The position numbers were made by a program, and so were the translations under genes. The notes under the pieces are model-generated. The model did no database searches and was not told where the DNA came from. It saw only the letters and a list, made by a program, of their open reading frames with translations. Positions 7,070 to 13,011 of a stretch of DNA of 13,011 bases are shown piece after piece. Numbering within the stretch: position 1 is the first letter of the stretch; every line of letters starts with the position of its first letter. Origin of the DNA: Eggerthellaceae bacterium (GTDB lineage: Bacteria; Actinomycetota; Coriobacteriia; Coriobacteriales; Eggerthellaceae); assembly GCA_003452695.1 (NCBI GenBank), contig DMNP01000150.1:1-13011 (forward strand), written 5' to 3'.

Positions 7070-8752
7070 GTGGCAGAAGAGAAGCACCACGTGGAAACAG
7101 GGGAAGCAGACGAGCTGGAAGCTCGTTTGAAGGAACTCGAGCAGGCCGAAAAAGCCATCGACAGCGCCTATACCACGGGCAAGGCCGAGCGTGCCAAGAT
7201 TACCCAATTCGCGCAGCTCGACGCCGCAGAGGCCGTGGCCATGGCCGGCATTGCCATGGAATCCGATGAAAAGGCCGACGAGGCCATGCGTATTTCCGTC
7301 ATAGCCGAGAAATCGGGCGACCGCGAACGGGCGAAGGAGGCGCGCAAGAAGGAGCGCGCTGCGCGCAAGAAGGCGCATGCCGACCACCGCGCGGCAACGA
7401 AATCCGCCAAGCGGGCCTACGATGCCATCAAGTTCAGCGCGCCGAACAAGATGGGTTTCATGCGCGCCGTGCAGATCATTTTCGCCGTGCACATTGCAAT
7501 TGTGCTGATCTGGCTTATGCTCACATCGCGCGATTCCATGACCTACAACGTCACCACCATGATGGACTGGGTCATGGTCATCCTGGAAGGCGTGGCCTTC
7601 TGGATGTTCATCAACCGCTACAAGATAGCGCGGCCGCTCGTCATCGGCATGGCGGCACTTGGCCTTGTCGTGCAGGCCGCTGTGGATGTTGCCACGGGCA
7701 GTTTCAATCCCTTCGCGCTCGCAAGCAACGGCGCGTTCTACATCTTCCTCATCCTGTACTTCACGTTCTCGCGCCGCGTGAAGGCCACGCTCGTGAACGA
7801 TTTGTCACTGCACAAGGGCGACTACGAAAAGGAAGAGTTCGTCGTGAATCGGCGCGGCTGGCCCTTCGTGCGCAACCTTATCATGTACTTCATCGTGTTC
7901 TCCATCGTGGGGCACTGGATGGAAATGGGCATGTGCCAGTTCATTCGCCTGGGCATCGTGCAGGGCGAATACGACCCCACCAACACCATGCTCTGGCGCG
8001 ACTGGCTGTATCCCTTCCCGATGGAGGGCGCCGCGGTCGTGGTCATCGCGCTCGTGCTGTACCCGTTCTTCCTGTGGCTGAAGAAGAAGTTCACCGGCAA
8101 GAAGGTGTTCCTGGCCTATCTGATAAGCTTCGTGGCCGGCGCGCTGCTGTGTTCCGTCATCGAGTTTTCCATGGGCCTGGTCGTGAACGACCATTACCAG
8201 CTGTGGGACTATCGCGAAAATTTCGGCAACATAATGGGACAGGTGTGCTTGCAGAACACGATGGCCTTCGGTGTGGTGGCAAGTATCATCACCTGGTGGG
8301 TGTATCCGATGCTCGAGCGCATGATCGCACGCGTGCCGCGCGACATCATGAACATCGTGTTCGTGGTCGTGGCCGTGTTCGGCGCCATCATCTGGTCGCT
8401 GTACCTGGTTAACCCGCCGGGGGTGGACGATGCCAACCAGTCCCAGAACAAGGAGCATCCGGAAGTGGCGCAGCGCGAATACGATACGCGCATGGTTGCA
8501 TCCAAGCTGGCGGATGTGGACGAATCGCTGGCCGACCTGGAGCAGGCCATCGACGCGACCAAGGAACTGGACAAAGAGCCCCTGAAGGCCAGCGCGGCCA
8601 AACTGCGCGCGATGACCAAGGAAATGCTCGTGCAAGAACTAGGGCTGAACGAGTTCCCCGACGCCTACGACAAGCTTCTCGGCGATTTAAGCGCCGCGCA
8701 AGTCGAGGAACAGGACCCAAAGCCGGCCCAGCAGTCCCAGGGCTCGCAATAA
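7070..8752 (+). CDS. Coiled-coil membrane protein with CmpB-type ABC-transporter domain
   Basis: A 560-residue protein. Residues 10-120 are rich in Ala, Glu, Lys and Arg and look like a cytoplasmic coiled coil. About eight or nine hydrophobic segments follow between 131 and 447. Residues 265-420 match the putative type IV ABC-transporter family (CmpB, PF06541), including the SFVAGALLCSVIEFSMG segment and the conserved LWDYRENFGNIMGQVCLQN stretch. Residues 465-545 are again charged and helical, ending in a Gln-rich tail. The GTG at 7070 is chosen because AGGAG (7059-7063) is 6 bases upstream and the next in-frame ATG lies inside the coiled coil. The function of this family is poorly known, no ATPase is nearby, and transport is not shown. 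The 81-base gap after the phosphatase gene suggests the same transcript. Confidence 0.85.
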   Translation: MAEEKHHVETGEADELEARLKELEQAEKAIDSAYTTGKAERAKITQFAQLDAAEAVAMAGIAMESDEKADEAMRISVIAEKSGDRERAKEARKKERAARKKAHADHRAATKSAKRAYDAIKFSAPNKMGFMRAVQIIFAVHIAIVLIWLMLTSRDSMTYNVTTMMDWVMVILEGVAFWMFINRYKIARPLVIGMAALGLVVQAAVDVATGSFNPFALASNGAFYIFLILYFTFSRRVKATLVNDLSLHKGDYEKEEFVVNRRGWPFVRNLIMYFIVFSIVGHWMEMGMCQFIRLGIVQGEYDPTNTMLWRDWLYPFPMEGAAVVVIALVLYPFFLWLKKKFTGKKVFLAYLISFVAGALLCSVIEFSMGLVVNDHYQLWDYRENFGNIMGQVCLQNTMAFGVVASIITWWVYPMLERMIARVPRDIMNIVFVVVAVFGAIIWSLYLVNPPGVDDANQSQNKEHPEVAQREYDTRMVASKLADVDESLADLEQAIDATKELDKEPLKASAAKLRAMTKEMLVQELGLNEFPDAYDKLLGDLSAAQVEEQDPKPAQQSQGSQ

Positions 8753-8775
8753 GTCCAGCAGCAGCAACAACTTCC

Positions 8776-8810
8776 AGGCGGTACGGTTCACCTGGTGAAC
8801 TGTACCGCCT
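8776..8810. terminator. 35-base near-perfect palindrome: terminator or operator
   Basis: A 17-base arm (8776-8792) pairs with 8794-8810 around one central base. The only deviation is a G.T pair (8785/8801), and a realistic RNA loop would be CTG. It starts 24 bases after the CmpB-type gene stop and lies 72 bases before the next GTG. As RNA it is a very stable hairpin, but no T-tract follows. As DNA its dyad symmetry also suits a dimeric repressor. Both readings are open. Confidence 0.6.
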
Positions 8811-8841
8811 AATTCCGCACCGGCAAGGGCGGGTGGGGGAG

Positions 8842-8847
8842 TATACT
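8842..8847 (+). promoter_or_regulatory. Candidate -10 box for the GGDEF-EAL gene
   Basis: TATACT lies 35 bases before the GTG start at 8882, inside an AT-rich patch (8840-8862) that stands out from its surroundings. The sequence 17 bases upstream is GC-rich with no clear -35 element. The palindrome at 8776-8810 lies just upstream of the expected promoter. Confidence 0.4.
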
Positions 8848-8881
8848 AGTTTCAATTGATTTGCGAGGATAAGGAGCAATT

Positions 8882-11509
8882 GTGGCCTATTCCGACATGG
8901 ATGCGCTCGGTGTTATGGGCGAAGAAGAATTGAAAGCGCTCATAAGGACCATGGGCGCTGCCTGCGATGTCGCGCGCGTGGTGGACCCGGCCACCTTCGA
9001 AGCCCGCACGCTCGACGCCGACGGCGTCGCGTTCAACGAGCCCTACACCTGCTATACGGCGCTTTGCCACGACCGCCGTTGCGAGAACTGCATTTCCATG
9101 CGCGCCATCGAAGAGCATCGGCCCGTTTCGAAGTTCGAGTTCTGCGATGGCGATGCCTATTTCATAACGGCGCGGCCCGTCCTGTTCGAGGGGCGTCCGC
9201 ATACGGTGGAGATGGTACAGAAGGTGTCCGACGACGTGGGCATCCACGAAGGTTTGGAGGACCTGCAGGAGCATATTCAGACCGAGACCGACCACGAGTT
9301 TGTAGACGGTTTCACCGGCGCCTATTCGCGCAAGTACTTCGACGACGGCCTGCATTCCATGCAGGGCCGAAAACTCGCCATCGTGAAGATTGAAAACCTG
9401 GCGCGCATAAACGAAGAGGACGGCTATCCCGCGGGCGACTTGGTGTTGAAGCGCATCGCGCACGAGATACTCGCCAACACGCGCATCGAAGATTCGGTCG
9501 TCCATTACAAGGGCAACAAGTTCCTGGTGCAGTTCGAGGACATGGAAAGCGACGATTTCCCTGCGCTGGTCACGCGCATCTCCGAAGCGGTGAACGCCGT
9601 GACCATCGAAAGCCATCCGCACCTGCATCCCATGGTCTATGTTGCCGCCGTCGACGAGGACGGCACCTACGGCGAGCTGGCCGAGCGGGCGCTCCAGATG
9701 CTGGCAGAGGCCGAGAAGGCAGGCAATCGCCTGGTCATCCGCAGTTCGGATGCGCACCACCACGCGCACGTCCACGCGCGTGCGGCCAGCTCGGCGGAAA
9801 CACTGCACCATGCGCCCGACAAGCTTATCGTCGATGTGGACGAGCTTACCGGCCTGGCCACGTCGTCGGCCATTCGGTTGCACATCCAGCACGTCATCGA
9901 AGAACGTCACACCGGCAAAGAGGGCTACTGCGTCATCTATCTGGATGTGGAAAACTTCAAGCAGTTCAACCGCACCTATGGCACGCAAGGCGGCGACTTG
10001 CTACTGAAGTTCATTGCGGACCAGATCCGCGAGCAGTTCCCCGAATCGCGGGCTGCGCGCATGAGCGGCGACATCTTCGTAATCGTAACGCACGAGCCCG
10101 ATGTGCGGCAGCGCCTCATGCACATCCGCGATGTGGTGGCGGCGTATCAGGACCGCATTGCCTGCGAGGTGAAGGCGGGCGTGTTTTCGCTGGACGAAGC
10201 GGCCCACGATGCCGCAGCGGCCATCGACTTGGCCAAGGTGGCCTGCGAAAGCGTGAAGGGCCGCTACGACCTGGCCGTTCGCTTGTACGACAGCGAGCTC
10301 GACCAGGAAATAAGCATGAACGAGTACGTGGTGAACAACATCGAGCGTGCCATCGAGGAAGGGCATATCAAGATTTTCTACCAGCCCATCATCCGCGCCA
10401 TGACCGGCCACGTGTGCGATTTCGAAGCGCTCAGCCGCTGGGACGACCCCGAACACGGCCTGCTTCCCCCGGCGGCCTTCATCAGCACGCTCGAGCGTTT
10501 TCACCTGATAAACAAGCTGGACGAATGCATCGTGCGTCAGGCATGCCAGCACCAGGCCGACTTGAAGGCCGCGGGCAAGCGCCTCGTGCCGATATCGGTG
10601 AACCTGTCGCGGCTAGACTTTCAGCTCGGCGATATCTTCGCCACAGTGGAAGAAGCGGTTGCCAAGGCGGGCATCCCCCGCAGCATGCTGAACATCGAGG
10701 TTACGGAAAGCGCCCTGGACGACGACGCCGAATACTTCGCCGAGCAGCTGGAGCGGTTCCGCGAGGCGGGCTACGAGGTATGGATGGACGACTTCGGCAG
10801 CGGCTACTCGTCCCTGAACCTGTTGAAGGACTATCGCTTCGACACCCTGAAGATAGACATGGCGTTCCTGGCGGGCTTCGACAACAACCCGAAATCGCGC
10901 GAGATCATCGTGACCGTGGTCGACATGGCCAAGAAGCTGGGCATTCGCACGCTCATCGAAGGCGTGGAAACCAAGCAACAGTACCGCTTCCTGCAGCGCA
11001 TAGGCTGCGAGATGTTGCAGGGCTACTATTTCGGCAAGCCGCGCCCTTACGACGAGGACACGTTCTCGGAACTGGTCGTGGAAGACGCGCGCGAACGGGC
11101 CTACTTCGACGCGCTCGGCAGCGTGAACCTGCTCGGGCTTCCCGTCGGCGAAGGAGCTGCGGGTGCTACGGGCGATGTTACCGAGTCGGAATCGCGCAGC
11201 GCGCCGATGGCCCTCATCGAATACCGCAACGACGCATACCGCTTCCTTTCGGCAAACGAGGCCTATCTGGCGCTGATAGAGGGCATCCGCTCGGAATCGT
11301 TGGACGAAGTGCAAGAGGCCCTTTCGGGCGGCAGCCTGGCTTTCTCCGACGAACTGTACGACCAGCTGGAGGAAACCCGCACAACTGGCGCCCGCGAAAC
11401 GCTGCGCATCCGCCCCGTGAACGGCGAGGAGCACCAGATTCACGTGCGCCACATCGCCACCGGCCCCGGCGCGCACGCCTTCATGGTCATGCCCGTCCTG
11501 ATTGCCTAG
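8882..11509 (+). CDS. Tandem degenerate GGDEF-GGDEF-EAL phosphodiesterase with Cys-rich sensor
   Basis: An 875-residue protein without evident TM segments. Residues 20-120 form a PAS-like sensor with cysteines C57, C62, C67, C70 and C88, possibly a metal or redox site. Residues 140-287 are a first GGDEF fold (DGFTGAYSRKYF) whose signature reads KGNKF. After a His-rich linker (292-298), residues 318-470 are a second GGDEF fold (DELTGL, YLDVENFKQFN) with signature SGDIF. Neither should make cyclic di-GMP. Residues 482-730 are an EAL domain with all catalytic residues: E515, N574, E606, D636, D637, K657, E693 and Q713. Residues 775-875 look like a C-terminal PAS-type domain. It is therefore a predicted cytoplasmic cyclic di-GMP phosphodiesterase under sensory control. 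AAGGAG (8871-8876) is 5 bases before the GTG at 8882. Confidence 0.92.
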   Translation: MAYSDMDALGVMGEEELKALIRTMGAACDVARVVDPATFEARTLDADGVAFNEPYTCYTALCHDRRCENCISMRAIEEHRPVSKFEFCDGDAYFITARPVLFEGRPHTVEMVQKVSDDVGIHEGLEDLQEHIQTETDHEFVDGFTGAYSRKYFDDGLHSMQGRKLAIVKIENLARINEEDGYPAGDLVLKRIAHEILANTRIEDSVVHYKGNKFLVQFEDMESDDFPALVTRISEAVNAVTIESHPHLHPMVYVAAVDEDGTYGELAERALQMLAEAEKAGNRLVIRSSDAHHHAHVHARAASSAETLHHAPDKLIVDVDELTGLATSSAIRLHIQHVIEERHTGKEGYCVIYLDVENFKQFNRTYGTQGGDLLLKFIADQIREQFPESRAARMSGDIFVIVTHEPDVRQRLMHIRDVVAAYQDRIACEVKAGVFSLDEAAHDAAAAIDLAKVACESVKGRYDLAVRLYDSELDQEISMNEYVVNNIERAIEEGHIKIFYQPIIRAMTGHVCDFEALSRWDDPEHGLLPPAAFISTLERFHLINKLDECIVRQACQHQADLKAAGKRLVPISVNLSRLDFQLGDIFATVEEAVAKAGIPRSMLNIEVTESALDDDAEYFAEQLERFREAGYEVWMDDFGSGYSSLNLLKDYRFDTLKIDMAFLAGFDNNPKSREIIVTVVDMAKKLGIRTLIEGVETKQQYRFLQRIGCEMLQGYYFGKPRPYDEDTFSELVVEDARERAYFDALGSVNLLGLPVGEGAAGATGDVTESESRSAPMALIEYRNDAYRFLSANEAYLALIEGIRSESLDEVQEALSGGSLAFSDELYDQLEETRTTGARETLRIRPVNGEEHQIHVRHIATGPGAHAFMVMPVLIA

Positions 11510-11519
11510 GATGATGCGC

Positions 11520-11546
11520 GATACATTGCCTTTGAGGTAACGTATC
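11520..11546. repeat. Imperfect palindrome, copy 1, between convergent genes
   Basis: Arms 11520-11531 and 11535-11546 pair with one mismatch and one G.T pair around a TTG loop, 11 bases after the stop of the GGDEF-EAL gene. About 24 of 30 aligned bases match copy 2 at 11587-11619. It probably helps end transcription of the plus-strand gene, but has no T-tract. A smaller stem, TGCAC (11549-11553) with GTGCA (11559-11563), follows directly. Confidence 0.55.
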
Positions 11547-11586
11547 ATTGCACAGGGCGTGCACGCAGGCTGAAGAGGGCTGGCGG

Positions 11587-11619
11587 GATGGTACGTTACC
11601 TCTGAGATAACGTACCATC
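11587..11619. repeat. Palindrome, copy 2, between convergent genes
   Basis: GATGGTACGTTA (11587-11598) and TAACGTACCATC (11608-11619) are perfect 12-base inverted repeats. With one inner mismatch and two further pairs the loop shrinks to CTG. The last base overlaps the stop codon of the minus-strand SRAP gene. It is related to copy 1 and could act as a two-way terminator or a protein-binding site. Confidence 0.6.
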
Positions 11620-12269
11620 TAGAACAACGAGAGCTGCTCGGGGGAGTGTGTGGGTGCGGCTGCGTCCAGCTCGGCGCGCGCGGATAATTGCAAGGTGGAG
11701 CGATCGGCCAAGCCGGCCAGGTCCGCCGCGTTGCCTTCCAGCCAGATGGGCGCCTCGTGCGCGTGCAGCAAGAGCGGCATGCGCGGATGCACGGGAGCAA
11801 CGTGCGCATTGGGCTCGCACGTAACGACCGAACACCGACCATGCGCCTGCACGCCCGCCATCAGCAGCGCTTCGCCATCCGGCGATTCGAAAGCGTAGGG
11901 GCGTTTCACGGGCTTGCCGGTGCGGGGGCTGATCGCCTTTTCGCTGCGGTGCGGTTCGAAGAACGCGGCTGCCGGCACGATGCAGCGCCCGGTTTCCATC
12001 GCCTCGCGCCAGATCGCCGAGCCGCCGAGCGCCGATTCGATGCGCGTGTTGAAGACGGGCTGCTTGCTCCATTCCACTTCGAAACCCCACAGCGGTTCGT
12101 CCACGCGCAGCGCTCCTGGTTGGCCGGAAATCGCAGGCACGCGGCTGCCGGGAAACGCCTGTGCACGCGGGGTGCCTGCGACCAAGCGCCGCAGCACTTC
12201 GCCGCGCTCGACGGCCGTCACGACCTCGCGCACCTCTTCGATTGTCAGCATGGTGTAACGGGCGCACAT
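11619..12269 (-). CDS. SRAP-domain abasic-site DNA-protein crosslink protein (YedK/HMCES family)
   Basis: A 216-residue member of the SOS-response-associated peptidase family. These proteins bind abasic sites in single-stranded DNA and shield them through a covalent thiazolidine link made by the cysteine at position 2. The key residues are present at the expected places: C2 (start MCARY, where most family members have MCGRY), N74 and R76 (FNTRIES), E105 (FFEP), T150 and H161 (VHPRMP). The start is fixed by the need for Cys right after the initiator Met. No good ribosome binding site is seen; GGGG is 10 bases or so upstream. The protein ends in QLSLF, matching the beta-clamp-binding pentapeptide. 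It lies downstream of the glutaredoxin gene on the same strand with a 93-base gap that includes a hairpin. No clear SOS box was found. Confidence 0.93.
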   Translation of the reverse strand: MCARYTMLTIEEVREVVTAVERGEVLRRLVAGTPRAQAFPGSRVPAISGQPGALRVDEPLWGFEVEWSKQPVFNTRIESALGGSAIWREAMETGRCIVPAAAFFEPHRSEKAISPRTGKPVKRPYAFESPDGEALLMAGVQAHGRCSVVTCEPNAHVAPVHPRMPLLLHAHEAPIWLEGNAADLAGLADRSTLQLSARAELDAAAPTHSPEQLSLF

Positions 12270-12308
12270 GGCAGGTGAATCCCCGTTTCCTCGTGAAGTC
12301 AGCCGTGC

Positions 12309-12341
12309 AATGAGTCGGGAGAAACGATCTTCCGACTCATT
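12309..12341 (-). terminator. Hairpin between the glutaredoxin and SRAP genes
   Basis: Arms 12309-12320 and 12330-12341 pair over 12 bases with one G.T pair around a 9-base loop. It lies 22 bases after the glutaredoxin stop on the minus strand. No T-tract follows in that direction, so it may be a terminator of the type lacking a U-run or a partial read-through element. Confidence 0.5.
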
Positions 12342-12362
12342 GACCGACGTACAGAGAACCGT

Positions 12363-12605
12363 CTAGCTGCGCAGGCCGTCCAGATAGGCGATTATGTCGT
12401 CGGATTCGTACAGCGCCTTGCCGTCGACGATCAGACAGGGCGACTGCACCTTGCCGCCGATGGCGCGCAAATCATCTGCGTTCGTGCCCTCGGCAACGCT
12501 GCGGTGCTCCAGCTCGATGCCCGCCTGCGCAAGGAACCGATCGACCTTCATGCAATAGGGGCATCCGGGTTTCACGTACAAGTACATGTTGTCGAAATCT
12601 GCCAT
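12363..12605 (-). CDS. Glutaredoxin-like thiol oxidoreductase
   Basis: An 80-residue protein of the thioredoxin fold. The CPYC active site (C15 to C18) follows the first strand (MYLYVKPG), as in classical glutaredoxins. The cis-proline is in VQSPCLIVDG (P56), and the ESDDIIAYL segment (67-75) matches the glutathione-contacting helix start. It should reduce disulfides or glutathionylated proteins in the cytoplasm. Whether this organism has glutathione or another thiol cannot be judged here. The ATG at 12605 is preferred because AAAGG (12615-12619) lies 9 bases upstream; the in-frame ATG at 12614 abuts that site. The frame remains open far upstream, but that part overlaps alanine racemase and is not real. 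The gene follows alr on the same strand after 77 bases. Confidence 0.88.
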   Translation of the reverse strand: MADFDNMYLYVKPGCPYCMKVDRFLAQAGIELEHRSVAEGTNADDLRAIGGKVQSPCLIVDGKALYESDDIIAYLDGLRS

Positions 12606-12620
12606 GATTTCCATCCTTTC

Positions 12621-12659
12621 CCGTTCAAGGATGCATTGGCCTTCAACGGGCAATGCATC
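12621..12659 (-). promoter_or_regulatory. Overlapping alternative stems in the alr-glutaredoxin gap
   Basis: Two inverted repeats overlap. GATGCATTG (12630-12638) pairs perfectly with CAATGCATC (12651-12659), and 12621-12630 pairs with 12640-12649 at 9 of 10 positions. They interleave and cannot both form fully. One may terminate alr transcription. The second ends 1 base from the AAAGG region used by the glutaredoxin gene. Confidence 0.35.
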
Positions 12660-12682
12660 GTTCGGTTGCTTGGTGCATGCTG

Positions 12683-13011
12683 CTACAGGCGCAACAGCAG
12701 CTCGCGTTCGATTACCTGCCCGCCTTGCACGTAGATGCGGGGGACGCGCTTGCTCACAGCGCAGACCAGCTCGTAGGGAATGGTGCCGGCAGCGGCGGCC
12801 ATTTTCTCGACGGGGTTCTGCTTGCCGAATATCTCCACTTCCGAGCCCACGCCCACCGACATCTTGTCGGTCAGGTCGATCATGCACATGTCCATGCAGA
12901 TGCGTCCGCATTGCTGCGCGGGGCCTTCTGCGGTCATGACCACCGCCTTGTTCGAAAGCGAGCGCAGGAACCCGTCCGCATAGCCATAGGGCAGCACGCC
13001 CATGCGCGTCT
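12683..13011 (-). CDS. alr: Alanine racemase, C-terminal part
   Basis: About 108 C-terminal residues of the PLP enzyme that converts L-alanine to D-alanine for peptidoglycan. The start lies beyond the right edge. The segment LPYGYADGFLR carries the catalytic tyrosine of the GYADG motif. The family-specific GRICMDMCMIDLT block, the GTIPYELVC segment and the RVPRIY near-terminal motif all follow in the right order. The protein ends ELLLRL at the TAG complement 12683-12685, a normal end for the family. The open frame has an internal ATG at 13001-13003, which is only a codon within the gene. It appears to be the first of a minus-strand series with the glutaredoxin and SRAP genes. Confidence 0.95.
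   Translation of the reverse strand, partial: TRMGVLPYGYADGFLRSLSNKAVVMTAEGPAQQCGRICMDMCMIDLTDKMSVGVGSEVEIFGKQNPVEKMAAAAGTIPYELVCAVSKRVPRIYVQGGQVIERELLLRL

Noticed and set aside
10073..10095. SGDIF of the second GGDEF domain as an active cyclase site
   Set aside because: SGDEF variants can be active, but here the fourth position is Ile, which removes the acidic residue needed for metal binding and catalysis. No RxxD inhibitory site precedes it.
10613..11842. 409-codon minus-strand frame crossing the convergent gap
   Set aside because: It overlaps the EAL domain gene and the SRAP gene in a different frame and shows no domain.
12606..12911. Upstream extension of the glutaredoxin frame
   Set aside because: It overlaps the conserved 3' end of alanine racemase in another frame, and the first 100 residues are Arg-rich without homology.
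1..13011. Mobile elements, tRNA or rRNA genes, or a CRISPR array
   Set aside because: No transposase or integrase motif, no terminal inverted repeats with target duplications, no regularly spaced repeats and no tRNA-like cloverleaf were seen on either strand by eye.

Overview
The window looks like chromosomal DNA from a high-GC actinobacterium, most likely a gut coriobacterium of the Eggerthellaceae. This rests on general appearance (GC-rich coding sequence, several GTG starts, many large membrane signalling proteins, a C-terminally 4Fe-4S-linked aldo/keto reductase), not on a marker gene. Ten coding regions are supported. Two of them run off the window edges.

Layout. Positions 1-206 hold the 3' end of an acyl-carrier-protein-like gene. 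It is followed by a type I isopentenyl-diphosphate isomerase (374-934) and an aldo/keto reductase with two ferredoxin-like cysteine clusters (1062-2237). After a 191-base gap with a TATAAT box comes a run of signalling genes on the plus strand. These are a 7-TM protein with a degenerate GGDEF domain and an intact EAL domain (2429-4357), a large membrane PP2C/SpoIIE phosphatase with a C-terminal RsbW-like ATPase domain (4367-6988), and a coiled-coil membrane protein with a CmpB-type ABC-transporter domain (7070-8752). A near-perfect 35-base palindrome and a TATACT box separate these from a soluble tandem GGDEF-GGDEF-EAL protein (8882-11509). On the minus strand, convergent with that block, lie an SRAP-domain DNA-protein crosslinking protein (11619-12269), a glutaredoxin (12363-12605) and the 3' end of alanine racemase (12683 to the window edge).

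How the genes fit together. The middle 9 kb is a signalling block. Both EAL domains keep all eight catalytic residues, while all three GGDEF domains have lost the signature. The window therefore appears to break down cyclic di-GMP and not make it. The PP2C/RsbW-like fusion carries both enzyme activities of a partner-switch system in one membrane chain, but no STAS partner or sigma factor is visible here. Its 9-base spacing from the upstream EAL gene suggests the two are co-expressed.

The most interesting single observation is that the SRAP protein ends in QLSLF, a match to the bacterial beta-clamp-binding pentapeptide. This would be a bacterial parallel to the C-terminal PCNA-binding motif of human HMCES. 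The other item worth a look is a pair of related palindromes between the convergent genes at about 11.5 kb.
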